DNA of 64,000 nt from Algoriphagus sp. Y33 (GTDB taxonomy: Bacteria > Bacteroidota > Bacteroidia > Cytophagales > Cyclobacteriaceae). The position numbers and the translations under genes were made by a program. Positions 55,023-64,000 of the stretch are shown here, piece after piece. The DNA is taken from contig NZ_CP061947.1 of NCBI RefSeq assembly GCF_014838715.1, forward strand, positions 868,001-932,000. Direction: 5' to 3'. The number at the start of each line of letters is the position of its first letter. Positions within the stretch are counted from its first letter, which is position 1. The notes under the pieces were generated by a model. It saw only the letters and a list, made by a program, of their open reading frames with translations. It searched no databases and was not told the DNA's origin.

Positions 55023-55646
55023 TTAATACATAAGTCCCAGCCGGAATACAAAGCTTCGATATATGAAGTTGTTTTCTGTCAGAGAACTGTATCCGGAAGG
55101 AAGACGGTCAGAAGTAGCTGTCTGGGTACCTGAACGGGACAAAACCCCATGGAATTGTGAAACTTCCTGCCTTTTGTAAGCAAAGCTGAAAGAAAGAGCA
55201 GATTTGCCTTTTTTGGAGGGAAAGCTCAACCCTGCCGATGGACTGACTAAGAATCCGCCTTCATACCAGCTTTTACTCCATTCATCGCTTACTTTTTTCT
55301 CCAAAATCGCTGTGCCTCCTCCCAAATCAAATCCTCCAAAAATCCTGGGTTTGCCATCTTTTCCCAGAAAACCTCTCCATCCCAACGCAATGGGGAGGAT
55401 GGAAATTTCATCGTATTGATCAAGTCCGAGGGAAAATCCGATTACATGGTTTTTGACTACTTGTGCCCCATGAAAAGTCATAAAGCTGGCATCAAATCGT
55501 TTCTCATGATTTCCGTCCCATTGCTCTTGACTTCGGCCACGCAGAAATCCAATTTCGGTCTGTCCAAAATATATTTTCTTCTGAGCAAAACCTTCGAGAC
55601 TGACGAGGAAAAAGCCAATTAGTAAGAGTTTGATTGCGTTTGACAT
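55023..55646 (-). CDS. Secreted or outer-membrane protein, unknown
   Basis: The 207-residue protein has a Sec signal peptide (residues 1-21, ending EGFAQ). It is followed by alternating strands with aromatic girdles (IYFGQTEIGFLRG, VIGFSLGLDQYDE, ILPIALGWRGFLG, RIFGGFDLGGGTAIL, SALSFSFAYKRQ) and ends in a strand closing with FRLGLMY. This is the pattern of a small eight- to ten-strand outer-membrane barrel. It lies just seven bases downstream of the LVIVD lipoprotein gene on the same strand, so the two are probably one operon. No specific function recognised. Confidence 0.65.
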   Translation of the reverse strand: MSNAIKLLLIGFFLVSLEGFAQKKIYFGQTEIGFLRGRSQEQWDGNHEKRFDASFMTFHGAQVVKNHVIGFSLGLDQYDEISILPIALGWRGFLGKDGKPRIFGGFDLGGGTAILEKKVSDEWSKSWYEGGFLVSPSAGLSFPSKKGKSALSFSFAYKRQEVSQFHGVLSRSGTQTATSDRLPSGYSSLTENNFIYRSFVFRLGLMY

Positions 55647-55653
55647 CAGCTTA

Positions 55654-56913
55654 TCAATATAAGTTGACCGGATTGCTGACTTGGATACAGCTGAGTTTTT
55701 TCAGTTTGGATGGGTTGCTATAGTCAAATTGGCAAACGCCATCAGGGCCGATCACAATCAGAGATTTGGGTCCGGGGATCAGGTCAACCGATTGTTGGTT
55801 GGTCAAAAACTCGAGTTGATTTTGGTCAATAGTCATTACGTTGCTGACATCGAAGCTTTTAAGACCATGAGTTCCTTCGGCTACGTACAGGTGGTTTCCG
55901 GCTAGTCCCAATCCATGGGGATTGAGCATACTGTAGGATTTTGTGAGTTTGGGTTGGTAGAGGTCTTTGATATCAATTACCTGAAGCTCATTCACGCCAT
56001 TCCAGCAGGTGTTACCATTTCTCAATGTCACAAAAGCGTAATCTTCATTCACCACTACAGGATCGCAAGCCTGAACATGCTCATAAACTGACATACGGGT
56101 AGGAGAATTCGGGGTGCTGGCATCGTAGATATACATCCCGGCATTTGATCCGATAAATAGCTTGTCCTCAAAAGGGAAAATGGTTTCAATTCCCCAGCCT
56201 AGATCAATTGGTTTTACAAAAGTGGGGTCGGCAGGAGTCTCTACATTAAATACACGCAAGGTTGATTCGTCTACTGCATAAAGATGTTGATTTGAAAGTG
56301 TAAACCTAGCCATGGATCCACCTATACCGTAGCTTTGCGATGCAGCAGAAAGGTTGGCTGAAAAGCTCATCCTAGAATCCATCATCCATGCACCTTCTAG
56401 CCATCCACCTCTTTCCCATCCAGGATTTTCGGTGGTAATTACCGTGTCACGGAAACTAATTATTTCACCTGTTTCGTGATAGAACATATGGGTAAAAACA
56501 TCTTCGATACGTTTTACCATTTGTATACTGCTGATATTACTGATGTCGAATACTAGTAGATCTACATAATTATCAGCATAAAGAATATTGCCATTCACCG
56601 CCATGTCTACATTTCCAGCAATGGATATAAAGCTCAAATTGATAGGGTTGGAGGGGTTGGAATTGTCCAGAATGTGAATTCCCTTTGTAGGCTCATTAAT
56701 AAAAAGGTAATCTCCATAGATGTAGATTTTGCCTGGGTTGTCCAATGGTTTGGCAGGTTCGGTTGTGATGATCCTTGCTCTTTCATTGCTCATTTCCACA
56801 TACACCGGCATCATAGTATGGTAAGTGTATGAAGAATTGACTTCATCATGGCAGGATGATAATAACAAAATCGATAGTAAGAGAAGTGGATAGGAAAAGG
56901 AGAAACGTTTCAT
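55654..56913 (-). CDS. LVIVD-repeat lipoprotein
   Basis: The 419-residue lipoprotein (LLSSC, Cys about 21) contains repeats of the LVIVD type. Examples are KGIHILDNSNPSNPINLSFI, LLVFDISNISSIQMVKRI, LRVFNVETPADPTFVKPI, MYIYDASTPNSPTRMSVY, LQVIDIKDLYQPKLTKSY and LKSFDVSNVM. They are spaced about 45-60 residues apart and would form a propeller on the outer membrane. LVIVD proteins are widespread in Bacteroidota and their role is mostly unknown, probably surface binding. It is the first gene of a two-gene unit with the small barrel-like protein. Confidence 0.82.
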   Translation of the reverse strand: MKRFSFSYPLLLLSILLLSSCHDEVNSSYTYHTMMPVYVEMSNERARIITTEPAKPLDNPGKIYIYGDYLFINEPTKGIHILDNSNPSNPINLSFISIAGNVDMAVNGNILYADNYVDLLVFDISNISSIQMVKRIEDVFTHMFYHETGEIISFRDTVITTENPGWERGGWLEGAWMMDSRMSFSANLSAASQSYGIGGSMARFTLSNQHLYAVDESTLRVFNVETPADPTFVKPIDLGWGIETIFPFEDKLFIGSNAGMYIYDASTPNSPTRMSVYEHVQACDPVVVNEDYAFVTLRNGNTCWNGVNELQVIDIKDLYQPKLTKSYSMLNPHGLGLAGNHLYVAEGTHGLKSFDVSNVMTIDQNQLEFLTNQQSVDLIPGPKSLIVIGPDGVCQFDYSNPSKLKKLSCIQVSNPVNLY

Positions 56914-57221
56914 ATAGCTCGATTTTAGTGGTGTAAAAGCATGTGATATTCAGACGTAACCGAACAATAATATGCTACAGAGGACGTTAGAAAAATTTGA
57001 TTTTTTTCAAAATCATCCTATACCCCTTGCGGTCGATCTAAGTTCGATGTCAAATTCAACCGATGGGCGTTAAGTGTTATTCCTTCTCGCAGGATTCTTG
57101 GGCTGTTTTTTATAGGAGGGAAAATTTCTTGGGCTGAAAATAATGCCATTGATCATAATCAGCCCCCTTAGATTTTCAGATTTCTTTACCTTAACGCTCT
57201 TATTAAACCATAGTAAACCGT
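56914..57221. other. Divergent intergenic region
   Basis: A 308-base region between the LVIVD gene and the second PQQ-type dehydrogenase. It contains an 11-base direct repeat TTCTTGGGCTG at 57095-57105 and 57126-57136 (31-base period, about three helical turns), a possible activator site. No gene or clear promoter boxes were seen. Confidence 0.4.
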
Positions 57222-59885
57222 ATGAGAAAGTATCTGCTTCCGTTTGCAGTCTGTAGTTTGATTTTTTGGAGTTGTGACAAAAAGCAACGAGATCCCTTTG
57301 CCACCGAGAAACCGGATGAATCAAGATTTACCAAGATCCCTTTGGCAGGCAACTTCAATGAACCCATGGAAATCGAGGTGCTGGATAACGGAGATGTATT
57401 GATCATCGAACGGCATGGGAAACTCAAACTTTTTCAGGCGGAATCAGGAAATACTATAGTGGTAGGAGAGTTGGAGGTATTCCCTGAGCGTGAAGATGGC
57501 TTAATGGGAATGGCAAAGGATCCAGATTTCAACACTAATAACTGGTTGTATCTCTATTATGCCCCGGCTTCCGAAGCAGCTTTAAACAGGATTTCGAGAT
57601 TTGACTTTGTAGATAATAAGCTTGATTTGGCCTCTGAGGTAATCATTCTGGATGTGGACATTTATCGGGGATGTTGCCATTCCGGGGGAGGTCTGGAATT
57701 TGATGCTCAGGGCAATCTGTACTTGGGAATAGGAGATGACTCTACCCCCTTTGAGTCAAGTAATTTCAATCCAATAGATGAGCGGCAAGACCAACCTAAA
57801 AATGTGGATGCCCAAAGAAGTTCGGGCAATACTAATGACCTGCGCGGTGCGATTCTTCGGATCAAACCTAATCGGGAAGGAGGATATTCTATTCCTGAAG
57901 GTAATTTATTCCCTTTGGGTACACCCAAAACCCGCCCCGAAATCTATGTGAAAGGCAATCGTAACCCTTTCAGATTTTCTATAGACAGTCGTAACGGCAA
58001 TTTGTATTGGGGAGAAGTAGGGCCTGACGGTTCAGAAGACAAAGAAGGCCGTGGGCCCAAGGGGTACGATGAAATCAATGTTGCGACAGGCCCCGGCTAT
58101 TACGGATGGCCTTATTTTGTGGGGAATAATTCGGCCTATTGGAAGTATGACTTTGCCACCGGTGAAAGCTTGTTTCAATTTGACCCAAATGAGCCAAAGA
58201 ATACTTCACCCAATAATACAGGCATGGGGGTATTGCCTGTCGCGAAGCCTGCTTTGATCTATTATCCCTATGCAGAGTCAGAGCAATTTCCCATGCTCGG
58301 TCAGGGGGGTAGAAATGCCATGGCCGGTCAAGTGTATTACCGTGAAGATTATGAGAAGTCTGATGTGAGATTTCCGGGGTATTACAATGAGAAACTGTTT
58401 ATCTATGACTGGATGAGAAACTGGATTTTCACTGTTAGCTTGACAGAGGATTTCGAGTACGATACCATGGAGCAATTTATGCCCGAGACTCACTTTGAAA
58501 AACCTATGGATATGCAGTTTGCTAAAGACGGTTCTTTGTATGTATTGGAGTATGGGACTTTTTGGCGTGCAAATAACGATGATTCGGGTCTGTACAGAAT
58601 CGTGTTTTCGGAAGGAAACAGAAGGCCGGATGTGAAAATTTCCGCGGATAGAACTGTGGGCGCAGCCCCTTTTACGGTGAATTTTTCCTCTTCAGGAACA
58701 AATGACCCCGATACTGACGATCAAGTCAGTTTTCACTGGGAGTTTGGGGAGAACGGAACCACTTCCACTGATACAAATCCAACCTATACTTATGGTGCCC
58801 CAGGAATTTATAGCGTGAAATTAACGGCAACTGATCTAAAGGGGGAGACTTCAAGTTCATTTTTGGAAGTAAAAGTGGGGAACGAGGCACCGACAGTTTC
58901 TATTGACTGGCAGGGAAACCGAAGTTTCTATTTTGGAAAGGAGACGATCAGCTATGCGGTTACGGCATCTGATAAAGAAGATGGGCAAATAGATCCATCT
59001 CAAATCAACATGACGATAGCTTATCTGGAAGGCGGATATGATCTGATAGAAACGGGCCATCAGGAAGAGATTTTGAGCGTTGGGGAGTCTTATATCAATG
59101 AAGCGGGATGCAAAGCCTGCCACGGAATCAGCAATGAGTCCGTAGGTCCGGATTATACGTCAGTGTCTGAGAAATACAAAAACGATCCAAAAGCCAAAAT
59201 ATACCTGATCGATAAAGTCAGAAATGGGGGAGCCGGAGTATGGGGCGAGCAGATTATGCCAGGGCATACCCACTTGGATGAGATTAAAATAGGACAGATG
59301 ATTGATTTTGTGTTGGGCATCGCCAATCCAACTGGAGTTTCGGGTTTGCCTGCTTCAGGAAAGTATCAGGTTGAAAATGTGGATGATCCTGAGGGATTCT
59401 ACCTGATACAGGCGTCCTATGAAGATCGGGGAGCAAACGGTATTCCCAGGATTAAGACTACCGGTCAATTGAAATTGAGAAATACGGCTGTATCAGCATA
59501 TAGCGCAGATCACCTGGAAGGTGCAGCCAGAGCTAACCCCGAAGATGAGTACTTTGTACAATTCACTACTTCCGAATCCTGGCTTTTGCTGAAGGATATT
59601 GACCTAAACCAAATTAATAAAATTACACTGTCCATTCTGCCCGCAACTACCAAAGGAAAAATCCAGGTGCGGACAGGGTCTCCTGATGGCCGACTGATCG
59701 CCGAAACGGCGATGCTCACCAATGATTCCCGGCTTGCTTCGGATCCAAATGAAGGATGGTTTGATTTTTCGTTAACCATTCCGGAGACGGACTATTATGG
59801 AGATTTGTACTTTGTTTATCTTACAGATGAGCCAATCTCGATTTGGAACACATTTAATCTGAGCACATTAAAGTTTGGGAGGTGA
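57222..59885 (+). CDS. PQQ-type sugar dehydrogenase-PKD-cytochrome c lipoprotein
   Basis: The 887-residue paralogue of 40770-43508 has the same order: dehydrogenase propeller (LMGMAKDPDFNTNNWLYLYY, IYRGCCHSGGGLEFDAQGN, RGAILRIKPNREG, GNRNPFRFSID, YGWPYFVGNNSAYW), PKD (about 470-555), cytochrome c with CKACH near 629, and a beta-rich CBM6-like tail. Unlike the first it is a lipoprotein (LIFWSCDKK, Cys near 18), so it is membrane-anchored rather than free in the periplasm. It lacks the roughly 15-20 residues that precede the haem motif in the other copy. It is a single gene without an isomerase partner. Confidence 0.85.
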   Translation: MRKYLLPFAVCSLIFWSCDKKQRDPFATEKPDESRFTKIPLAGNFNEPMEIEVLDNGDVLIIERHGKLKLFQAESGNTIVVGELEVFPEREDGLMGMAKDPDFNTNNWLYLYYAPASEAALNRISRFDFVDNKLDLASEVIILDVDIYRGCCHSGGGLEFDAQGNLYLGIGDDSTPFESSNFNPIDERQDQPKNVDAQRSSGNTNDLRGAILRIKPNREGGYSIPEGNLFPLGTPKTRPEIYVKGNRNPFRFSIDSRNGNLYWGEVGPDGSEDKEGRGPKGYDEINVATGPGYYGWPYFVGNNSAYWKYDFATGESLFQFDPNEPKNTSPNNTGMGVLPVAKPALIYYPYAESEQFPMLGQGGRNAMAGQVYYREDYEKSDVRFPGYYNEKLFIYDWMRNWIFTVSLTEDFEYDTMEQFMPETHFEKPMDMQFAKDGSLYVLEYGTFWRANNDDSGLYRIVFSEGNRRPDVKISADRTVGAAPFTVNFSSSGTNDPDTDDQVSFHWEFGENGTTSTDTNPTYTYGAPGIYSVKLTATDLKGETSSSFLEVKVGNEAPTVSIDWQGNRSFYFGKETISYAVTASDKEDGQIDPSQINMTIAYLEGGYDLIETGHQEEILSVGESYINEAGCKACHGISNESVGPDYTSVSEKYKNDPKAKIYLIDKVRNGGAGVWGEQIMPGHTHLDEIKIGQMIDFVLGIANPTGVSGLPASGKYQVENVDDPEGFYLIQASYEDRGANGIPRIKTTGQLKLRNTAVSAYSADHLEGAARANPEDEYFVQFTTSESWLLLKDIDLNQINKITLSILPATTKGKIQVRTGSPDGRLIAETAMLTNDSRLASDPNEGWFDFSLTIPETDYYGDLYFVYLTDEPISIWNTFNLSTLKFGR

Positions 59886-60263
59886 GCTTAATAAAAACCG
59901 TATTTGGGTTATTAGAGGAATAGGTCTATGGCGCAAGAAGAGTGAGGGTTGCGAGTTAAGTGTCAATCAAATTCCTTAATGACTATGCATAAGAAAAATT
60001 TTATTTATGGCCCATAATAATCCGTATGGAAAACTTTCTTCATTGTAGGATTTACGATTGACTAAACGAATCCAGAAAACCTGAAAGATTTTGGATATTT
60101 TGGGAGTGAATCATATCATTATGGCACAGGATGAATATTATTACATAGCAGATAATGTGGCCTTTTAGGGTTCTTTTTAATGTGGATGTATGGCAAAAAA
60201 AATACTTATCCGAATAGTTGATTTCTTTTTAACCAGGGGATTGCGGGTTTTCTTAGCATAAAA

Positions 60264-60312
60264 GTTCAAATAAATATTTTTAGTGTTTTTTACTAAAAAT
60301 ATTTATTTGAAC
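60264..60312. promoter_or_regulatory. Perfect 21-bp inverted repeat
   Basis: GTTCAAATAAATATTTTTAGT (60264-60284, 21 bases, written here only to locate the arm) and its exact complement at 60292-60312 are separated by the seven-base loop gtttttt. It lies in the 717-base gap between the dehydrogenase and the RHS gene, about 290 bases before the latter. Candidate roles are a bidirectional terminator or an operator. No gene was seen in the rest of the gap (59886-60602). Confidence 0.6.
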
Positions 60313-60562
60313 TAATTTAATTCGCAATTGATTTTTTCCTAGAATTTTACTTCGGAATTTTATCTTAATTAAAGAAATGGGACAAATTTAAATGCACAAA
60401 AAAGGTGTGTATATTCTTGGTTTTATGCCTGTGTTTTTTGGTTTGAATACAAAATTGTGAATTTCATGGCTTTTTTTATTTACTATGAATCCAAATAATA
60501 TTTTTAATAATGAAATTTATCAAATATTAAACACCGAATACGGGGTGTTGTTTAGAATAAAA

Positions 60563-60570
60563 TAGTTTTG
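60563..60570 (+). promoter_or_regulatory. Probable -7 box for the RHS gene
   Basis: TAGTTTTG fits TAnnTTTG and lies 33 bases before the ATG at 60603. No matching TTTG box was found at 19-21 bases upstream, so the call rests on one element. Confidence 0.4.
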
Positions 60571-60602
60571 GTTTTTGTAGCGACATTCAATAACAGTCTG
60601 TT

Positions 60603-63600
60603 ATGGCTATAAAAATTATACTTAGGAAAATTCTAATTGTTCAGTTCTTATTCTGGGGCGGTATTGGAACTGTTCGGGCTCAGGTACCATCTGATGTTCA
60701 GACACAGGTCAACAATAATTTCCCGAAGCACATCCAAAAATCACCTAATGTTTCAGGTATAGAGCGATATGGGAACTATGATGTTAATTTGTACACTGGG
60801 ATACCCAATATTTCAATACCTCTTTATAATGTGGAGGCAGGCCCAATCACTCTGCCTATCACTCTTAGCTACCATGCTTCAGGAATAAAATATACGGATC
60901 AGGCAAGTTGGGCAGGGTTGGGATGGTCAGTTGTTGCCGGTGGCCAGATTACGCGGCAAATCCAGAAAATGAGAGATGAACAGAATTTCTATACTTCATC
61001 TAATGATTATTCCGTAGGACTGAACTGTGATGATTGGGCTTACAAGGAGGCTAGTGTGTCGAGCGGGAATGACCGGGAAGCAGATATTTTTTCCTACACT
61101 TTCCCCGGAAAAAGTGGAAAGTTCTATCTACGGCAAAATGGACAGGCTCCCTACCTTTTTCCTGAAGCTCCTATTAAACTCGCAGTTGCTTTAGGTTTGA
61201 ATTATTTTGACATCACGGATGAAAGCGGTATCAGGTATCGGTTTGGAAGGAATTCTGTCAACGACAACTATACCGAAACCACCACATCATATGGAGCCGG
61301 AGGAAGTGTTGTTTCAGGAAGGACAGCATGGTATCTGGTCGAAATTTTTGCACCAAACTCAGATGATAAGGTAGAAATCACCTATCAAACCATCGGTAGC
61401 CAGAGCCTGGAGGATATTGAGCATAACATTACCGTGATTGACCAATGCACTACTGACAATCAAGCAAGTCTTCCCTGCAGGAGTGCTGTATATATACAGC
61501 AGGCAGTTAATACAAGTTCATCGACTACCGGTATGGGTATTAAGGAAATAAAGTATAAAACCGGAATGGTTAAATTTGTGATGGGAACAGCTAACCGTGC
61601 TGACCTAACAGGACTCAAACCGTTGGACAGGATAGAAATTTACAGCAAGACAGGAACTGATTCTACATTGATCAAATCCTTCCAGTTGACTAAAAGCTAT
61701 TTTACCGGAGTTTCACGGCTCAAACTGGATGAATTGATAGAAAAGGACGGAGCAAACACTGTAATCAACAAACATACCTTCAGCTATCACACTACTTCAT
61801 TTTCGTGGAATCAGGCAACCAAAAGCCTGAGAAGAGACTGGTTTGGTTTTTATAATGGGAAGCCAAATACAAGTCTGATTCCACAACAGTCCATCCAGTT
61901 TCAGCCCAATACTTCTACGGCTGTCTCCAATATCAATATAGGCAGTGCCAACAGGGAAAGTGATACTACATTTTTAAAAGAAGGTATGCTCAAACGCATT
62001 ACCTATCCCACTAAGGGATATACAGAGTTTTATTATGAACCCCACAAATACGTTGACGCTTCTGTGACAAAATATGGCGGGGGTTTAAGGATCAAGAGAA
62101 TCAGCAATACCGTAGGTTCAGCTGTCTATTCCAAGGAATATCGATACGGAGAGGGTGAATCAGGGACAGGAATTAAAAACTTCACCCAAGGCTTATTTTA
62201 TTTTAACGCTGAGTCAATAAGCAGGTCGAACTGTGGAACCACTCCGTGCAACCGCACAGAAAGAGTCAGAATGTTTTTCTCAAATTCAGTGATTGGTGCC
62301 GGATACGACGACAGTCCCGTAGTCTACCTTAAGGTCAGCGAATATGAAAATATCAATGGAAGCAATGGTAAAATCCTCTATGAATTTGACGACAATATCC
62401 ACATCCCGGATATGCTGATGACAGTACCTTATTCCAACAAAACCCACAGAAACTCCAGTGCTTGGGAAAGGGGAAAGCTCACCAAAAAAACCGTTAAGAA
62501 TGCAGCCGGGACGGATGTTGCTCAAACCGTAATTACGTATTCAAAATTAAAAGCCCAAAATATTGCCGTCAGCCAAGCAGTTGTCAAATTCATTGATGGG
62601 ACACATCAAGGGGGGTATTTGTTTATGTCATGTCCGGTTCCCGGGTCACTGCCCAGGGATGGATTTACTTACCAAGTGAGAAACTTGGAACAAGCAACAG
62701 GGATCTATCTGGAAAGCTCACGTACTGAATCTATCATCAATACCGGGGGTGCATACACCACTACCACACTGAAGTCTTATGACCCAACTTATCTTCAGCT
62801 TACCCAAGAGGAAGTCAGGGTCAGTTCAAATCCTGAAGTAGTAGTGACGCGGTACCGATATCCTTTCCAGGTGATTAATCCCTCCACTACTTACACAGGA
62901 TATCCAAATATACTTAAGCAGCTCACTTTAAAGAATATCCTTAAACCTGTAGAACAGTATACACTTATCCAGAATCTTAATGCTTCAAATGTTCAGGTAG
63001 TGGGTGGGCAGTTGACCTATTTCAAGGTTTCGGGAAGTTATTATGTTCCTGAAAGTATGTACTTTTTGGAGATTGCCTCTCCTCTTGCAATGGCGTCTTT
63101 TACCCCCCTTGCACTTTCGGGAACTTCAGCTGTCACCCGGGATACCCGCTATCAGCAAAGGTTGACTTTTTCCACTTACGACACACGTGGAAACATCACC
63201 ACTTTCAATAAGTCCAATGCCCAGCCGAATTCCTTTATTTGGGCATACAACGGTGCATACCCCATTGCGGAAGTTAAAAATGCAACGGCTACACAAATTG
63301 CCTATACTTCCTTTGAGACAAATGAGAAAGGTGGTTGGAATTATAGTGGACAGGAAACAGTACTTCGTTGGGGAGAGGCAAGAACAGGAAGGAATGCTTA
63401 CAGCTTGTCGGGAGGAGCCATATCCAGGACGGTGACAGGAGCATCAACTTCCAATAAGTTTAAGTTGAGCTTTTGGGCCAAGGTTCCTACAGGAACTCAG
63501 TCATGGACTTTTCTGGGAGCAACAGAAAGCCTGACAACCTCCTGGAAGCTTATTGAGCGGGAAGTGACCTCCACATCGCTTTCCATTTCGGGAACCAATA

Positions 63601-63803
63601 TATTGATCGATGAAATCCGGATACATCCACCCGGAGCAGAAATGAACACCTACACCTATTTGCCCGGAGTAGGGCAATGGTCTCAGCTGGATGCAAGGAA
63701 CCATGCCGTTGTTTATAAATACGACAGATTGGGAAGGCTGGAAACCATCCTGAACAATGACGGGCATATTCTTTCTCACTACGAATACAACTTTATCAAA
63801 TAA
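60603..63803 (+). CDS. Bacteroidota RHS/YD-repeat secreted protein
   Basis: The 1066-residue protein has a signal peptide (to about residue 26, VRAQ). It has the standard opening of Bacteroidota RHS-associated proteins: SGIERYGNYDVNLYTGIPNI, SIPLYNVEAGPITLPITLSY, HASGIKYTDQASWAGLGWSV. Strand-rich YD-like stretches follow, along with a jelly-roll-like insert near residues 900-1000 (GWNYSGQETV, KLSFWAKVPTG). The closing RHS units are VYKYDRLGRLETILNN and HILSHYEYNF. It ends without a toxin domain, unlike many RHS proteins. The next gene starts four bases later and should supply the rest of the system. It is probably surface-exposed or secreted. Confidence 0.82.
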   Translation: MAIKIILRKILIVQFLFWGGIGTVRAQVPSDVQTQVNNNFPKHIQKSPNVSGIERYGNYDVNLYTGIPNISIPLYNVEAGPITLPITLSYHASGIKYTDQASWAGLGWSVVAGGQITRQIQKMRDEQNFYTSSNDYSVGLNCDDWAYKEASVSSGNDREADIFSYTFPGKSGKFYLRQNGQAPYLFPEAPIKLAVALGLNYFDITDESGIRYRFGRNSVNDNYTETTTSYGAGGSVVSGRTAWYLVEIFAPNSDDKVEITYQTIGSQSLEDIEHNITVIDQCTTDNQASLPCRSAVYIQQAVNTSSSTTGMGIKEIKYKTGMVKFVMGTANRADLTGLKPLDRIEIYSKTGTDSTLIKSFQLTKSYFTGVSRLKLDELIEKDGANTVINKHTFSYHTTSFSWNQATKSLRRDWFGFYNGKPNTSLIPQQSIQFQPNTSTAVSNINIGSANRESDTTFLKEGMLKRITYPTKGYTEFYYEPHKYVDASVTKYGGGLRIKRISNTVGSAVYSKEYRYGEGESGTGIKNFTQGLFYFNAESISRSNCGTTPCNRTERVRMFFSNSVIGAGYDDSPVVYLKVSEYENINGSNGKILYEFDDNIHIPDMLMTVPYSNKTHRNSSAWERGKLTKKTVKNAAGTDVAQTVITYSKLKAQNIAVSQAVVKFIDGTHQGGYLFMSCPVPGSLPRDGFTYQVRNLEQATGIYLESSRTESIINTGGAYTTTTLKSYDPTYLQLTQEEVRVSSNPEVVVTRYRYPFQVINPSTTYTGYPNILKQLTLKNILKPVEQYTLIQNLNASNVQVVGGQLTYFKVSGSYYVPESMYFLEIASPLAMASFTPLALSGTSAVTRDTRYQQRLTFSTYDTRGNITTFNKSNAQPNSFIWAYNGAYPIAEVKNATATQIAYTSFETNEKGGWNYSGQETVLRWGEARTGRNAYSLSGGAISRTVTGASTSNKFKLSFWAKVPTGTQSWTFLGATESLTTSWKLIEREVTSTSLSISGTNILIDEIRIHPPGAEMNTYTYLPGVGQWSQLDARNHAVVYKYDRLGRLETILNNDGHILSHYEYNFIK

Positions 63804-63806
63804 GCT

Positions 63807-64000
63807 ATGGGGACTTATCGATCATTTTTTTTAACAGGTCTGCTTTTGGGTATGTTTCAACTAGGGTTGGTTGCCCAATCCAAAGACAGTATAGCTACAG
63901 CAGAATTATCAGGTGCATGGCTTATGGATGCGGCTTTGCAGATGGAGAAATCCATGTTGGCCAACCGAAACAGTCAAAAAGCATTAGAGGATAAGCATAG
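63807..64000 (+). CDS. Start of a secreted protein, cut by window end
   Basis: An ATG at 63807, four bases after the RHS-type gene, opens a frame that runs to the end of the window. The first 64 residues show a signal peptide (MGTYRSFFLTGLLLGMFQLG, LVAQ) followed by polar helical sequence (SIATAELSGAWLMDAALQME, KSMLANRN). Close spacing indicates an operon with the RHS gene. The product is probably another RHS-associated or helper protein; identity cannot be judged from the fragment. Confidence 0.7.
   Translation, partial: MGTYRSFFLTGLLLGMFQLGLVAQSKDSIATAELSGAWLMDAALQMEKSMLANRNSQKALEDKH

Noticed and set aside
1-64000. CRISPR array
   Set aside because: No regularly spaced identical repeats were seen. 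The repeats present are dispersed and irregular.

Overview
The window looks like chromosomal DNA of a Bacteroidota bacterium, most likely of the Cytophagales/Cyclobacteriaceae type. The support is: many Sec lipoproteins with Cys near residue 20, PQQ-type sugar dehydrogenases fused to PKD and cytochrome c modules, a Bacteroidota-style RHS/YD protein, a tyrosine integrase of the Bacteroidota type, and promoter-like TAnnTTTG elements. This is family-level recognition by eye; no database search was run.

Left flank (1-7.8 kb): AT-rich and gene-poor. It holds small lipoproteins, a DUF4403 lipoprotein, two small membrane proteins, two decayed genes (a lipoprotein with an in-frame TGA and a doubly frameshifted DUF559 nuclease) and many copies of a short interspersed repeat family.

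Core (7.8-39.5 kb): a visibly GC-richer, almost gap-free block of 13 minus-strand genes, with a divergent Sfp-type phosphopantetheinyl transferase at its head. In transcription order it encodes two proteins with the same N-terminus (83 and 193 aa), two collagen-like/polyglycine proteins, a lipase-fold protein in which both nucleophile-elbow serines are glycine, a 3183-aa DUF6603 giant, four further proteins of unknown family (502, 313, 1323 and 463 aa), a 2.4k-residue FAAL-KS-AT-KR-ACP-TE fatty-acid polyketide synthase, an aspartyl/asparaginyl beta-hydroxylase-fold oxygenase and an APH-like kinase. The enzymes could plausibly make a chain-extended, reduced, hydroxylated and perhaps phosphorylated fatty acid. 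The structural-looking proteins could form an assembly that carries, stores or displays it. None of them has a visible signal peptide. I consider this the candidate undescribed system.

Right flank (39.7-64 kb): a sugar-oxidation locus (TIM-barrel isomerase, PQQ-type dehydrogenase-cytochrome) opposite a Nudix-type regulator, with a nearly perfect 41-bp palindrome between them. Then come an XRE regulator with membrane segments, an aspartic-protease-like protein, a broken integrase beside tRNA-Ser(GCT), and housekeeping genes (queA, menC, ppc). A lactonase-like propeller, an LVIVD protein, a second PQQ-type dehydrogenase-cytochrome and an RHS-type gene whose downstream partner runs off the window complete the region.
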